Both the position numbers and the translations under genes were made by a program. This document shows positions 18,136-26,753 of a stretch of DNA of 64,000 nucleotides, piece after piece. The stretch comes from Candidatus Paraprochloron terpiosi LD05. GTDB taxonomy: Bacteria; Cyanobacteriota; Cyanobacteriia; Cyanobacteriales; Prochloraceae. The stretch lies in NCBI GenBank assembly GCA_018141785.1, contig CP073341.1:682001-746000 (forward strand), read 5' to 3'. The notes below the pieces were generated by a model. The model ran no database searches, had not been told where the DNA came from, and worked only from the letters and a program-made list of their open reading frames with translations. Positions within the stretch are counted from its first letter, which is position 1. Each line of letters begins with the position of its first letter.

Positions 18136-18160
18136 CCCCCGGCATCCGCGATGGCGGGGG
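18136..18160. repeat. Short palindromic repeat, family A
   Basis: CCCCCGGCATC and GATGGCGGGGG inverted arms, inside domain I of intron e next to a second GC repeat (GCGCAGCCGCGC). Same family as 989-1015. Confidence 0.7.
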
Positions 18161-18657
18161 TTGGGCTTGGAATCCCCTGTTTCCATGGGAGTTAGGCGAG
18201 TTTTTACTCGTTCCGAGTGAACTATTGTTACGAACCCTTGGGACTCATCCATTGACCTATCACCAGCTCAGGAATGTAAGTGGCGATTCTCTACCCTTAC
18301 GAGCCTTTTTCGGGATCTCTTCTGTCGTCTGTAACGGCCTTCCGACAGTGTCGTAAATTAGGTCTTTTCTCAGATGATTCACGTTAGGTTATCCCGGTGT
18401 TCTCCCTGTTAGCGGAAGTATCTCTGCCTAACCGTTTGGCCGCACTTTACCGCCCTGTTGCCAGCTTCAGCCTGATGATTAATCTCACTGTGGCCAGCCC
18501 GGAGGGCGCGGCTGCGCAGGAGCAGGGGATTCACGTGATTCCTTCACGGGAGGGACTTTCACCCTCATAGTTCATTCAGTTATCAAGGTTCAGTAGAACC
18601 TTGCCCTAGCTTCGTTCGGGTTACCCCGCGACTTTACTTGCTAGGAACGAGCCGCAC

Positions 18658-18787
18658 AAAATCCTTTACTGATGGCACAGTGGGAACCTATATAACCCAA
18701 AATGACAATCAGATAGCTGCTTTGGAAAACATTAGTCTAGAGGTAGCCGAAAACATTTTCACTAATCATACCGATTTCATTCTTTAA
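18658..18787 (+). pseudogene. RTX repeat protein, 3' part after intron insertion
   Basis: The base at 18658 completes the Leu codon begun as TT at 16171-16172. The frame then reads KSFTDGTVGTYITQNDNQIA and on to a stop at 18785-18787, the typical C-terminal tail after the last RTX repeats. Perfect continuity across the intron ends supports both the intron boundaries and the past existence of an uninterrupted gene. Confidence 0.75.
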
Positions 18788-19166
18788 ATAAGAATAGGGG
18801 GGATCATCTTCTCAGAAGGTACCCTAGAGTGGAAGAATTGTAGTTGGGTTGAGGCAACGAAACCCAACAGCCAAGGAGATTTGTGTTGGGTAACGCTTAC
18901 GCTCTACCCAACCTACGCGCCACGCCACTAGTTTAGATAGGAATAGGGGGGATCTAGAGTAGTAGTAAAATTAGGACTTTTTTTAGGAGTACCCTCTCTT
19001 TCACAAGTATTGCCTATGTTACACTTTGTAACCTATAAGTATTTCTTATCTAGGGCAAATTTGTTCTCCGTGGTCTTATTTGAGCATATCTACCTAGGAA
19101 AAATTATCTTAACAAATCTTAATAATTAACCGTAGAATAGGAGAAGACATCACACGCATTAGGGGG
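18788..19166. other. Intergenic region without a gene
   Basis: AT-rich with a cyanobacterial-type intergenic repeat (GTTGGGTTGAGGCAACGAAACCCAAC around 18845). No ORF of note, RNA gene or intron signature seen. Confidence 0.5.
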
Positions 19167-19350
19167 CTATGATAGAGTCACAGAAGAGTGAGGTAGCTGT
19201 GTCCAAAAAAAAGCGGCATGATTGGCCAAATCAACTTCTTCTCCTCTCCCCGTCTAAGTTGGAGCGTAAAATTATTAAAATAGGGGTTGACATGAGTGAG
19301 ATTTTGGGGTTAAGATAAAATTGGGATGGAGTCTGCCTAAAAAAAAACTC
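19167..19350 (+). repeat. Duplicated promoter-hairpin element, copy 1
   Basis: About 180 bp similar to 37539-37705. Conserved blocks are CTATGATAG..GTCACA, TAGCTGTGTC followed by eight A and GCGGCATGATT, and a strong promoter-like pair TTGACA (19287-19292) and TAAGAT (19311-19316) with 18-base spacing. A hairpin GAGT/ACTC (19329-19350) with loop CTGCCTAAAAAAAA follows. The second copy has different stem bases that still pair. Possible small RNA or mobile promoter, or the mnmE promoter; function unknown. Confidence 0.6.
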
Positions 19351-19508
19351 TTATCTTTTTACCAATAGCCTCTAGGATTATAGGATTAAACCACAGAGGC
19401 ACAGAGAACACAGAGAAAGATAAGAGAGGAAGTTCGTAAATTGCTCCAACTAAAATAAACTAAGACAAAGCAGCAGAATCTCCGTGCCTCTGTGCCTCTG
19501 GGTCAAAC

Positions 19509-20879
19509 ATGACTAATTTAGGAGAAACTATCGTCGCCATCGCCACTCCCTATTCCCAACAGGGAAGTATTGGTATTGTGAGAGTATCAGGAGAGGAAGC
19601 AATCACCATTGCTCGCACCCTATTTTTGGCCCCCGGGAAGCAAGAATGGGCTACTCACCGCATCCTCTACGGTTACATTCGCCACCCCCAAACCCAGGAA
19701 ATAGTAGATGAAGCCCTCTTACTCCCCATGCTCGCACCCCGTTCTTTCACCAAAGAAGATATCGTAGAATTCCACTGTCATGGAGGTATTATTCCAGTAC
19801 AGCAGGTGTTACAGCTATGTTTGGAACAGGGAGCAAGATTAGCCCAACCGGGAGAATTCACCCTCCGGGCTTTCTTAAATGGGAGAATAGATTTAACCCA
19901 AGCAGAAAGTGTAGCCGAATTAGTGAGTGCCCGCTCCCCAGAAGCAGCCAAAATTGCCCTGGGAGGGTTACAAGGAAAACTAGCTCACCCAATTCGCAAC
20001 TTACGCCGTACCTGTGTAGATATCTTAGCAGAAGTAGAAGCACAAATTGACTTTGAAGAAGATTTACCCCCTTTGAATGAGGAGGAAATTCGTGGGAGTA
20101 TAGGGAAAATATTGGGAGAAGTCAAAGCTATTTTAGCCACAGCAAATCAAGGTGAATTGCTACGAGAGGGTTTAAAAGTAGCCATAGTAGGGCGTCCAAA
20201 TGTGGGGAAGTCCAGCTTATTGAATGCTTGGAGTCAGAGCGATCGCGCTATTGTCACCCCCTTACCCGGAACCACTCGCGATATAGTAGAATCAGAATTG
20301 GTAGTAGGAGGAATTCCTATTAGGGTATTAGATACTGCGGGAATGCGAGAAACAGCAGATATGGTAGAGCAAATGGGAGTGTCTCGATCTCGTCATGCTG
20401 CCAAAGAAGCAGATTTAGTCTTATTAACTATTGATGCCACAACGGGGTGGACAGGTGAAGATGAAGCAATTTATCAGGAAATAAAACATCGACCCTTAAT
20501 TTTGGTGATTAATAAAATAGATTTACGCTCCCCAGAGTCGGTAAAATATCCCCCAGAGATTGAGAATATAGTCCAAACTGCTGCTGCCCACTGTCAAGGA
20601 ATAGAGAGTTTAGAAACAACCATTCTCCAGGTCGTCCATAAAGGAAATCTTCATGCTGCTAACTTAGATTTAGCCATTAATCAAAGACAAGCAGCAGCCT
20701 TAAGGTTAGCTAAAATAGCATTAGAACGAGTTCAGGACACTATTAATAATCAATTCCCTTTAGATTTTTGGACCATTGACTTGCGCAGCGCTATTCTCAC
20801 CTTAGGAGAAATTACGGGAGAAGACGCAACTGAATCGGTGCTTGAGCGAATTTTCAGTCGTTTTTGTATTGGTAAGTAG
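19509..20879 (+). CDS. mnmE: tRNA modification GTPase MnmE
   Basis: MnmE, with MnmG, installs the aminomethyl-type modification on wobble uridine 34 of certain tRNAs. 456 residues, standard length. An N-terminal tetrahydrofolate-binding domain starts [21 protein letters not shown] central GTPase inserted in a helical domain has G1 GRPNVGKSS near 225, [16 protein letters not shown] and NKID. The protein ends FCIGK, whose cysteine is the family C-terminal hallmark. It stands alone between the intron-rich dnd region and a tRNA gene. Frame intact. Confidence 0.96.
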   Translation: MTNLGETIVAIATPYSQQGSIGIVRVSGEEAITIARTLFLAPGKQEWATHRILYGYIRHPQTQEIVDEALLLPMLAPRSFTKEDIVEFHCHGGIIPVQQVLQLCLEQGARLAQPGEFTLRAFLNGRIDLTQAESVAELVSARSPEAAKIALGGLQGKLAHPIRNLRRTCVDILAEVEAQIDFEEDLPPLNEEEIRGSIGKILGEVKAILATANQGELLREGLKVAIVGRPNVGKSSLLNAWSQSDRAIVTPLPGTTRDIVESELVVGGIPIRVLDTAGMRETADMVEQMGVSRSRHAAKEADLVLLTIDATTGWTGEDEAIYQEIKHRPLILVINKIDLRSPESVKYPPEIENIVQTAAAHCQGIESLETTILQVVHKGNLHAANLDLAINQRQAAALRLAKIALERVQDTINNQFPLDFWTIDLRSAILTLGEITGEDATESVLERIFSRFCIGK

Positions 20880-21149
20880 GTAAAATCAGTGCTGGTATGA
20901 CCCTCCGGGGAAAATATAATTATATAGCACAGCAACGGGCGATTGATACACCCAGCGTGAGTTGGAAAGTTTAGGCGAGAAATGTTAGAACCCTTACCTG
21001 TCGGCAATTTTCAAAACATGCTACCAGTAAAACTCATAACTGGTAACTGCTATAGTATACCAGAATATGGGCTGGTGGGTAAGGTAGTCGAAATTTATAA
21101 TTAATGGTTGTAAATTCATTGAGAACCTTACCCACCCTAAGGTTCTTGG
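20880..21149. other. Intergenic region without a gene
   Basis: Short cyanobacterial intergenic repeats (ACTGGTAACTG near 21040 and an imperfect GGTGGGTAAGG..CCTTACCCACC palindrome at 21070-21140). Nothing coding seen. Confidence 0.45.
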
Positions 21150-21290
21150 CTGGGGATGCTAATGTTAAGAATTTTGAAGATGCTACTTGCCTTTTCCTTT
21201 TTGATTGGCTATGCTCTGAAGAGTACAGAAACTAGAAAAAAGTATTATGGATACAGCTAGTATTTCTGAAACAATCATCACCCGCTATAG
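21150..21290 (+). repeat. Degraded duplicate of the dndE 3' end and RTX start
   Basis: GATGCTAATGTTAAGAA, the GAAGAT..CTTGCC..TTTCCTTTTTGAT stretch and ATGGAT(A/T)CAGCTAGTA match 15488-15600 with scattered changes. It is a diverged second copy of the junction between dndE and the RTX gene, lying 5.6 kb away and now forming the leader and first codons of the ORF at 21247. Confidence 0.75.
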
Positions 21291-21507
21291 TGGTTTAGGC
21301 AACGACACCCTTGATGGTGGTGAAGGCGGAGATGTTCTCTTGCTCTGTAGCGATGGTTTGACGGAAGAAGTAACGGACTTGCAAATTCAAGATTATCTCC
21401 AGTCTAGTTCTTTTTGCGAGGAGAGGGCAGCACAACTAATTACTGGTGCAAAAAAGGCAGGTGGCTCCGATAATATCACTGTGGTGCTTGTGGCTTTGCT
21501 TGGATAA
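21247..21507 (+). CDS. Chimeric ORF: RTX repeat fragment fused to PP2C phosphatase tail
   Basis: 86 residues. The first part (MDTASISETIITRYSGLGND, then TLDGGEGG) resembles the start of the RTX gene at 15581 and one nonapeptide. From about residue 30 it reads DVLLLCSDGLTEEV, and later GGSDNITVVLVALLG, which is the C-terminal third of a PPM/PP2C serine/threonine phosphatase including the SDG and DN metal-site motifs. The N-terminal catalytic part is absent, so phosphatase activity is not expected. The join lies in a Gly-Gly-Asp stretch shared by both families, suggesting recombination at short homology. Probably a gene remnant; expression unknown. Confidence 0.65.
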   Translation: MDTASISETIITRYSGLGNDTLDGGEGGDVLLLCSDGLTEEVTDLQIQDYLQSSSFCEERAAQLITGAKKAGGSDNITVVLVALLG

Positions 21508-21564
21508 ATTCTCTGGGGTTGGGAATTATTGAATATTGTGTTAGAATAGTAATCAAGCTAACAC

Positions 21565-21893
21565 GGGGCTGTGGCTCAGTTGGATAGAGCAAGCGCCTCC
21601 TGAAATATCGGGCACCATGATAGGAAACTTCATCGGTGAATGGGGTCAAATTCAAGGAAGCCTAAGTCTGGCAACGGATAGGGTAATCTTGAGCCAAGCT
21701 CTACCACCCCAGTAGAGAAGGTGCAGAGACTGGTTGTAGCAATTAGGGGTATTCTAACAAATCACAAGGCTGCTACAACATAACGGCTGCCACCTAAGGG
21801 CTGATTGCCTATGGTGAAGGGATAGTCCGGAGAGTGGGGAAACTCACACAAATCTGAAGCGCTAGGTCGCCGGTTCAAATCCGGCCAGTCCCG
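21565..21893 (+). tRNA. tRNA-Arg (CCU), interrupted by a group I intron
   Basis: Exons 21565-21601 and 21857-21893 join to a 74-nt cloverleaf. The acceptor GGGGCTG pairs with CAGTCCC, the D arm is GCTC/GAGC, the anticodon stem AGCGC/GCGCT carries loop CTCCTAA, and the T arm is GCCGG/CCGGC with loop TTCAAAT. The anticodon is CCU. CCA is not encoded. Confidence 0.93.
21602..21856 (+). ncRNA. Group I self-splicing intron in tRNA-Arg (CCU)
   Basis: 255-nt intron after anticodon base 36. The 5' exon ends in U and the intron ends in G, as required for group I. Core segments typical of P3-P7 are visible, including GTGCAGAGACTGG near 21720 and GATAGTCCGG near 21823, so a small ORF-less ribozyme. Introns of this kind at this site are known from cyanobacteria. 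Confidence 0.88.
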
Positions 21894-22241
21894 TTTTTAA
21901 CAGTGACCAGCTCTTAAGGGACGCTCCGCGCCCCCAAAAATAAAGATGAGGAAGTGTTTTCAATCTTTTGGGCTAGTGATGCACAGTAATGGTATATTCG
22001 CTTTCTTTCTCTAATCACAGTTCGGTTGAAGCAGGCCACCATCATTACAATGCAGCACTACCCACTACCCTATATATAGGGTTTATTAATTTTTGAAATT
22101 CTTTCATTAGAGTCGAGAGAGGTGTTACCACCTCGTCCCTCTCCTGAGAACCGGACGTGAAAGTTTCCCCTCATCCGGCTCCGGTGCTTCTATGCCAATG
22201 GGAGGCGCGCTTTGCGAGTCCGTCCTTAATTCGCTTGCGGT

Positions 22242-22272
22242 GACACCGAAGGTGCCGCCCTTGGCGTCCCGC
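22242..22272. repeat. Short GC repeat, family C
   Basis: 31-bp sequence beginning GACACCGAAGGTGCC, identical to 24365-24395. Both copies sit inside the degenerate intron f, one in the HNH coding part and one in domain I. Confidence 0.8.
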
Positions 22273-22510
22273 CTGCTCTTGGTGACATTCCCGATGAAGT
22301 GCAACTAGATTCTTGCGTTCCCAGTTGTTGTGATTCCCATCTCGGTGGTGCAACTCCACAGGACCATCTATCTCCATGAACAATCGGTTGCAATGAAGGC
22401 ATTTTCCAATAGTCGCTTTATAGCGTCAGCGGTAGGCCCGCTGTACAACTTAGAATTTCGGCCTACCCAATAGGGAATATCCCCATTGTAAGGTGAGGCA
22501 TAACCTTTGA

Positions 22511-22536
22511 CCCCCGCCATTAATCAATGCCGGGGG
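22511..22536. repeat. Short palindromic repeat, family A
   Basis: 26-bp inverted repeat, CCCCCG and CGGGGG outer arms with ATTAAT at the centre, inserted in the maturase of intron f. Same core sequence as the copies at 35985, 36089, 36176 and 45021. Confidence 0.85.
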
Positions 22537-24364
22537 CCGTTGACTTTCCAGGGTACGCTAGGAAAGGCTCTCCTTACCAGCTCACAAGTGAGCTGGCGCT
22601 TCGCAGCCCCTTGCAGCTTTTTGCCTTTAGTGGCCAGCCGTCGTTCCTTCTCAGCGTCCTTCTGAGCCTTTCTACGTTTCTCAGCTCTCAACTTACGCCA
22701 CACCCAGTTGGATAATGACCATAGCGAGTGCTGAACGAGTATCGCAGCTCTGGTGATATTGCCTCCAGCCCCGGACTTGTGACTCAATCCTTTTCAGGCG
22801 AGCTTCCGTGGTTGCACCACAATTCCTGAGTTGCTTTAACCAAGGCCAAAATGCCTGCATGATTCTCCGAACTCGGTGTGGACTTGAAAACCCCACGGGA
22901 GTTCACCAAACAAGTGCCATCCCAGGAAGTCAAATCCATCCGTGGCTTTACTCTCCTGGCGTCTTAGCCTCATTTATCTTTAGCCCTCTGGCCTTGAGAA
23001 ATTCGTCAATATCCGCCTTCAGCCGCTTGGTGTCGGCATTCGGTTTGATGATAAAGACCGCGTCATCCGCGTATCGAATCCCCCTTATACCGACCCCGCT
23101 ACTCCCAAATAGCTTCCGGGAGTTTTGGTTTGACCCTAGGTTCTCGAATCCATCTAGAGCGATATTGGCAAGTTAGGCGAGATAACCCCGCCTTGGGGAG
23201 TCCCCTTGATACTGGAGGGGTATTCACCACGGACGCCGGCTTTCACAGCATATCTGAGACCATGCAAGAGCCTCTCTGGGCAGGACAACCTCTTTGAGCA
23301 TGACCTTATGGTCAATTTCGTCGAAGCATAAGAGGGATGTCTGTTTCCAGTACCAGCTTACCCTTGCCTATGGCTTGGCTGTTTAGATTCTGGAAAATCA
23401 GCTTTTGCGCGTCCGTTGTACAGCGACCGGGTCTGAAGCCGTAGCTTCTTTCTCCGGCAGTGGCCTCATAGGCAGGTCTGCACGCTAACTTGAGTAGCGC
23501 CTGCCACGCCCGGTCAGCCATGGTAGGAATGCCTAGACCCCGTTTCTTACCGTTTGGCTTGGGAATCCAAACACGCCTCAAAGGACAGTGTCTCCAGTGA
23601 TGCCATTGCCTATTCAGCTGTTGGCAAAGCACTAGACGCTCCCGTTTGATTCGTGCGGTTTTGCCATCCACCCCAGGGGTCTTACGCCCCTGATTCAGCT
23701 GTGTTACTTGTTTGACCGCCAGAGCTTGGGCTGCACGACTCTGAAGTAAGAGTCGTTGTAAGCGTTTGACTTTGGCTTTGTGATTGTTATGCATGCGCTT
23801 TAAAGATGCACCTCTGTAACCGAAAGACCTGTTGATGGAATCGCTTCCACGGCATGTCCTTCCAGACATCGTCAGCCCTCAAGCTTATTTCTCGCCCCCG
23901 CAAGAATACTGCCAGGTGGAGTCCTAAGTCCATTAGACTGCGGTATTCGATTGGGGCTAGTTTAGTGACTCGCACTGCTTAAGCTCCTTTAATCGCTCTA
24001 CTAATTACATTGGGCTTCTTCTCTTTAGAAACCTTCGGGCAGTTACGCCCTTCTTACCCTCGCTCTTCTGGTAGGTCGTTAATCACACGACCCCACCACT
24101 TCACAATCTGAGTTTGGACCCCGTGCTTCAGTGGGAGTTGAGCTAGTTTTTACTCGTTGGGAATGAACTATTGTTTTAGACCCTTGGGACTCATCGATTG
24201 ACCCATCACCAACCCAGGAATGTAAGTGTTGTTTTCTATACCTTACGGGTTTCTTTCGGTGTCTCTTCTGCCATTGCGATTGGGCAATTTCTCAATTTAG
24301 GTCTTTTCTCAGATGATTCACGCTAAGTTGTCCCGGTGTCCTCCCTGTTAGCGGTGTTACCGAC

Positions 24365-24395
24365 GACACCGAAGGTGCCGCCCTTGGCGTCCCGC
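24365..24395. repeat. Short GC repeat, family C, second copy
   Basis: Identical 31-bp repeat of 22242-22272, here replacing part of domain I of intron f. Confidence 0.8.
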
Positions 24396-24769
24396 TCGTC
24401 AGCTCCAGTCCCGCCCTGTTGCCAGCTTCTGCCTGGTGATTAACCTCACAGTGGTTAGCTTTGGATTCACGTGATTCCTTCACGGGAGAGACTCGGTTGC
24501 ACGATTTCTGACCGTGGCCTCACTCTCATAGTTCATTCAGTAGCAGGCTGGGTAATCATTACCTTAGAGTTTCGGTCACTCTATTTAGGAATCACCTAAT
24601 TTCTCTCTTCCTACCCTCCATTTCTGGTGGGTCGTCCGTTCAGGCTGTGATTCGGTTATCCGTTTTCAGCCCCTTTCGGTGGCTTAGATTGTCGGTTCCG
24701 ATGTCCCGGAAACCAGACCCCCGCTTATGTTTGGCTTACGCCGCGACTTTTACAGGGAACGAGCCGCAC

Positions 24770-25090
24770 AAAAACTCCTTGATAAAGATCAGGATAGTAT
24801 TCTATAATACGATAATGGGCTCACAGAATAACCCGCTGTAAGCGAAACCTCTATAGATTTAGAGCTTAGGGAAAACTCACTAAAAAAAAATTAACAATAA
24901 AAAAAACTTGCTCCCCGCAACTTTGCTCCCGTGAAGCGCGAAAATGTAGCTACTGTTGCTACCGATGCTGTAGAGAAAATTTTCTGCAAACCTTGATAAA
25001 GCTTGGAAATACTGGCTAATTACACAATAATCCTCATGGGACTTGACAAAACGGGGATATAGTTTTATAGTAAAAATGGTTAGTAACCTT
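24770..25090. other. Intergenic region without a gene
   Basis: AT-rich; a short open stretch near 24925-24995 (APVKRENVATVATDAVEKIF) could be the relic of an unidentified gene. Nothing else supported. Confidence 0.35.
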
Positions 25091-25250
25091 GTTTCGAAGA
25101 GGCGAACACCCTCGCCCGACGAAGTACAGAAGATTGCAATAACGCAATCGGTCGTAAGTTAAGCGACGTTAAATAATGGACTGCGTGAAGTAGCCTGGTG
25201 GTTGTAACCCTAGGAAGTAGGCACCAAATAAGCCTCCAAACCATAAATAA
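25091..25250 (+). other. Structured segment, possible intron or RNA debris
   Basis: Consecutive hairpins are visible: GGCGA/TCGCC near 25103, GATTGC/GCAATC at 25133, GGTTGTAACC near 25199. The style resembles domain I of a group II intron, but no GTGCG terminus or domain V is seen. Unassigned. Confidence 0.3.
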
Positions 25251-25318
25251 AAATAGCGCTTGGTCTTTGGATCAAGCTTTGCAGGCAAATGCCTTCACCA
25301 TTTCAGGTGATGTCATAC

Positions 25319-25541
25319 TTACCTCAGATTTTCCCAGCGATAGGTAGGTTTGAGGAGGTTAAATGTTGCACATAATACACAGATCATAGAGCTTGAACCC
25401 TTACTTTTCCAACGCCTTGCGAATGGCATAGAGAAACACCTCCCGGCATTCTCGCCGCGACAGTTTAAATTCACGATTGTTGCAGCGTGTCGTAACTTGA
25501 TAAGCATATCCTGCTTGTAAATTGCGAGGTTTTCTAGGCAT
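25319..25541 (-). pseudogene. REP-associated tyrosine transposase (RAYT) remnant
   Basis: MPRKPRNLQAGYAYQVTTRC then NNREFKLSRRECREVFLYAI is the N-terminus of the IS200-like RAYT family, single-strand transposases linked to REP palindromes. The frame meets a TAA right after ALEK. The next segment still reads GFKLYDLCIMCN and then another stop and a shifted tail. The HUH motif region and the catalytic tyrosine are missing. Its presence suggests a source for the short palindromes of this genome. Confidence 0.78.
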
Positions 25542-25563
25542 ATTGTAGTCCTCGTTATGATTG

Positions 25564-26160
25564 TGCGACTCGAAGTCGCTGTAGTTAGTGGGTTGGCCGT
25601 CCAACCCCAAAGGAGAGTGTCTCTCCAGTAAACCTCCACAGGGTCTGATCTAGACCAGTAGGAAATCAGTAATAAGAACCAATTCCCTGGGGAGACGGGA
25701 CTCTCCTAAAAAGCGAATGGAGCCACAGGCGAAAGCCCATGGGAAAGCTATATAACAAAGATTAATTAGTATAGCCAGGCTAGAGTATTGTCTAGCCGCC
25801 CGCGGCATTGATTAATGGCGCGGGCGCGGCTGCGCAGGAGCAGGGGTGAGCTGACGTAGGAGAGGCTGAAACTTAAGGGTTGCCAAAGCTGAGCACCTGT
25901 TCGAGTTAGGGATATTTTCGGTCAGTATCAATGAGGACAGGATGGAATCTAAGGCTGTTAAACCGAATTAAACAAACGAGCCTGAAAGCCATCAATAGAG
26001 TGAAAGTAAAGGTACACTTCATAAAGGAGTAGGGAGAAACAGCAGGCGCGGTACTGTGGGGGGGAAAAATCGTAAGGGTTTACCTATCCCGACAAACGTA
26101 AACTGAAACTACAACTAGGGATTTAACCGAAGGAAAAGTTATATTACATCCGGTTGAATG
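25564..26160 (+). mobile_element. Group II intron 5' fragment of another family
   Basis: Begins GTGCGACTCGAAGTCGC at 25564, 23 bp upstream of the RAYT start codon, and continues with domain I-like hairpins (AACCCC, GGGAGACGGGACTCTCC region). No maturase and no domain V are seen, so the element is 3'-truncated near 26160, end approximate. A family A palindrome (25799-25824) and a GC repeat (GCGCGGCTGCGCAGGAGC) are inserted in it. Confidence 0.6.
25799..25824. repeat. Short palindromic repeat, family A
   Basis: GCCCGCGGCATTGATTAATG and its inverted partner ending GCGGGC, a variant in which both arm ends changed together. Inserted in an intron fragment. Confidence 0.75.
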
Positions 26161-26290
26161 CCTATAATTAAAAAACAACAACTATAAATTGGTTTCGGAC
26201 TTCAACCCAACATAAGTGGGCACTGTTTGGTAGAGCGCAAGCGAAACCAAACCTACGATTATTTTGGTTAATTATCCGGATGTGATATTA

Positions 26291-26720
26291 TTACTTTTCG
26301 GCTAATTTAACGAGAGCAGAAGCAAGGTCAGCCATATTTTCAACTAGTGTCACCCGATCTTTATTGAGACTTTGTAAAATTTCAAACATCGCAGCTCTGT
26401 CTTGAATTAAAGCTGATGTATCTTGACGGGAAGCAGCAATATAGTCCGCTATGTCGCGAGTCAACGCTGCTACTTGTCTGTCTGTAGCTTGACGGGATCG
26501 CCTATCTGCTGCGCACCGCGTAGCGGTCCCAAGGGAGCGCATCAGAGTGAGCCTGGGCTGTTCTCGCTACGGAGTCTACCTTGTGGCCAAGCTCTTTAAT
26601 CTGCTGTTGGACGTTTTGATTGGTCTGCTCCATTCTTGCGGCAAGGTTTTGGACGTTTTGATTGGTCTGTTAAACAGCAGTCAGAAGGAGATGAAAACGT
26701 TGGTCAATATTTGTACTCAT
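26291..26720 (-). pseudogene. Coiled-coil protein remnant
   Basis: ATG at 26720 starts MSTNIDQRFHLLLTAV and then stops. Continuing the same frame gives QTNQNVQNLAARMEQTNQNV and QQQIKELGHKVDSVARTAQAH, a repeated coiled-coil stretch. A GC repeat containing CCGCTACGCGGTGCGC (about 26510-26545) then shifts the frame, and the last 83 codons (DIADYIAASRQDTSALIQDR) are open to 26291. Such short coiled-coil proteins are common hypotheticals in cyanobacteria. Broken by a nonsense codon and an inserted repeat. Confidence 0.65.
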
Positions 26721-26753
26721 TTTCTCGGGGTTGCTTTATCTCCTTATTCTTCA

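Larger units (their letters stand above)
16173..18657 (-). mobile_element. Group II intron copy e, antisense inside an RTX gene
   Basis: Complete intron of 2485 nt, 5' GTGCG at 18657 and 3' CTAAT ending at 16173, on the minus strand while its host frame is on plus. EBS1 (plus 18285-18290, GATTCT) pairs with exon GATTTT with one wobble, and EBS2 (18353-18357, GTAAA) matches exactly. In domain V (about 16248-16215) the terminal G-C pair is replaced by A-U. Host mRNA would carry the antisense of the intron, which cannot splice. Several GC palindromes sit in its 5' half. Confidence 0.9.
22171..23975 (-). pseudogene. Group II intron reverse transcriptase/maturase, multiply broken
   Basis: Fragments of the maturase in several frames: an N-terminal piece (23975-23787), the RT fingers (23869-23312, SYGFRPGRCTTDAQ), a YADD region near 23060 and a maturase piece near 22900-22530. 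The HNH end is at 22383-22171 (ELHHRDGNHNNW). Frame breaks coincide partly with inserted palindromes. Not functional. Confidence 0.88.
22106..24769 (-). mobile_element. Group II intron copy f, degenerate
   Basis: Same family as copies a-e: GTGCG at 24769, CTAAT ending at 22106, 2664 nt. It is more diverged and longer because short GC repeats have inserted (22242-22272, 22511-22536, 24365-24395). EBS1 (plus 24231-24236, GTTTTC) fits exon GTTTTT with a wobble, and EBS2 (24292-24296, TCAAT) fits TCAAG partly. Domain V has a changed loop region (GGGGAAAC). The maturase is destroyed. Both flanks are non-coding, so no host gene is evident. Confidence 0.88.

Noticed and set aside
1..24769. Diversity-generating retroelement or retron around the reverse transcriptases
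   Set aside because: All RTs carry maturase and HNH domains and lie in domain IV of elements with GTGCG ends and domain V; no template/variable repeat pair or msr-msd was seen.
24647..24841. 64-residue plus-strand ORF at the 5' end of intron f
   Set aside because: Antisense to conserved domain I structure; no protein features.
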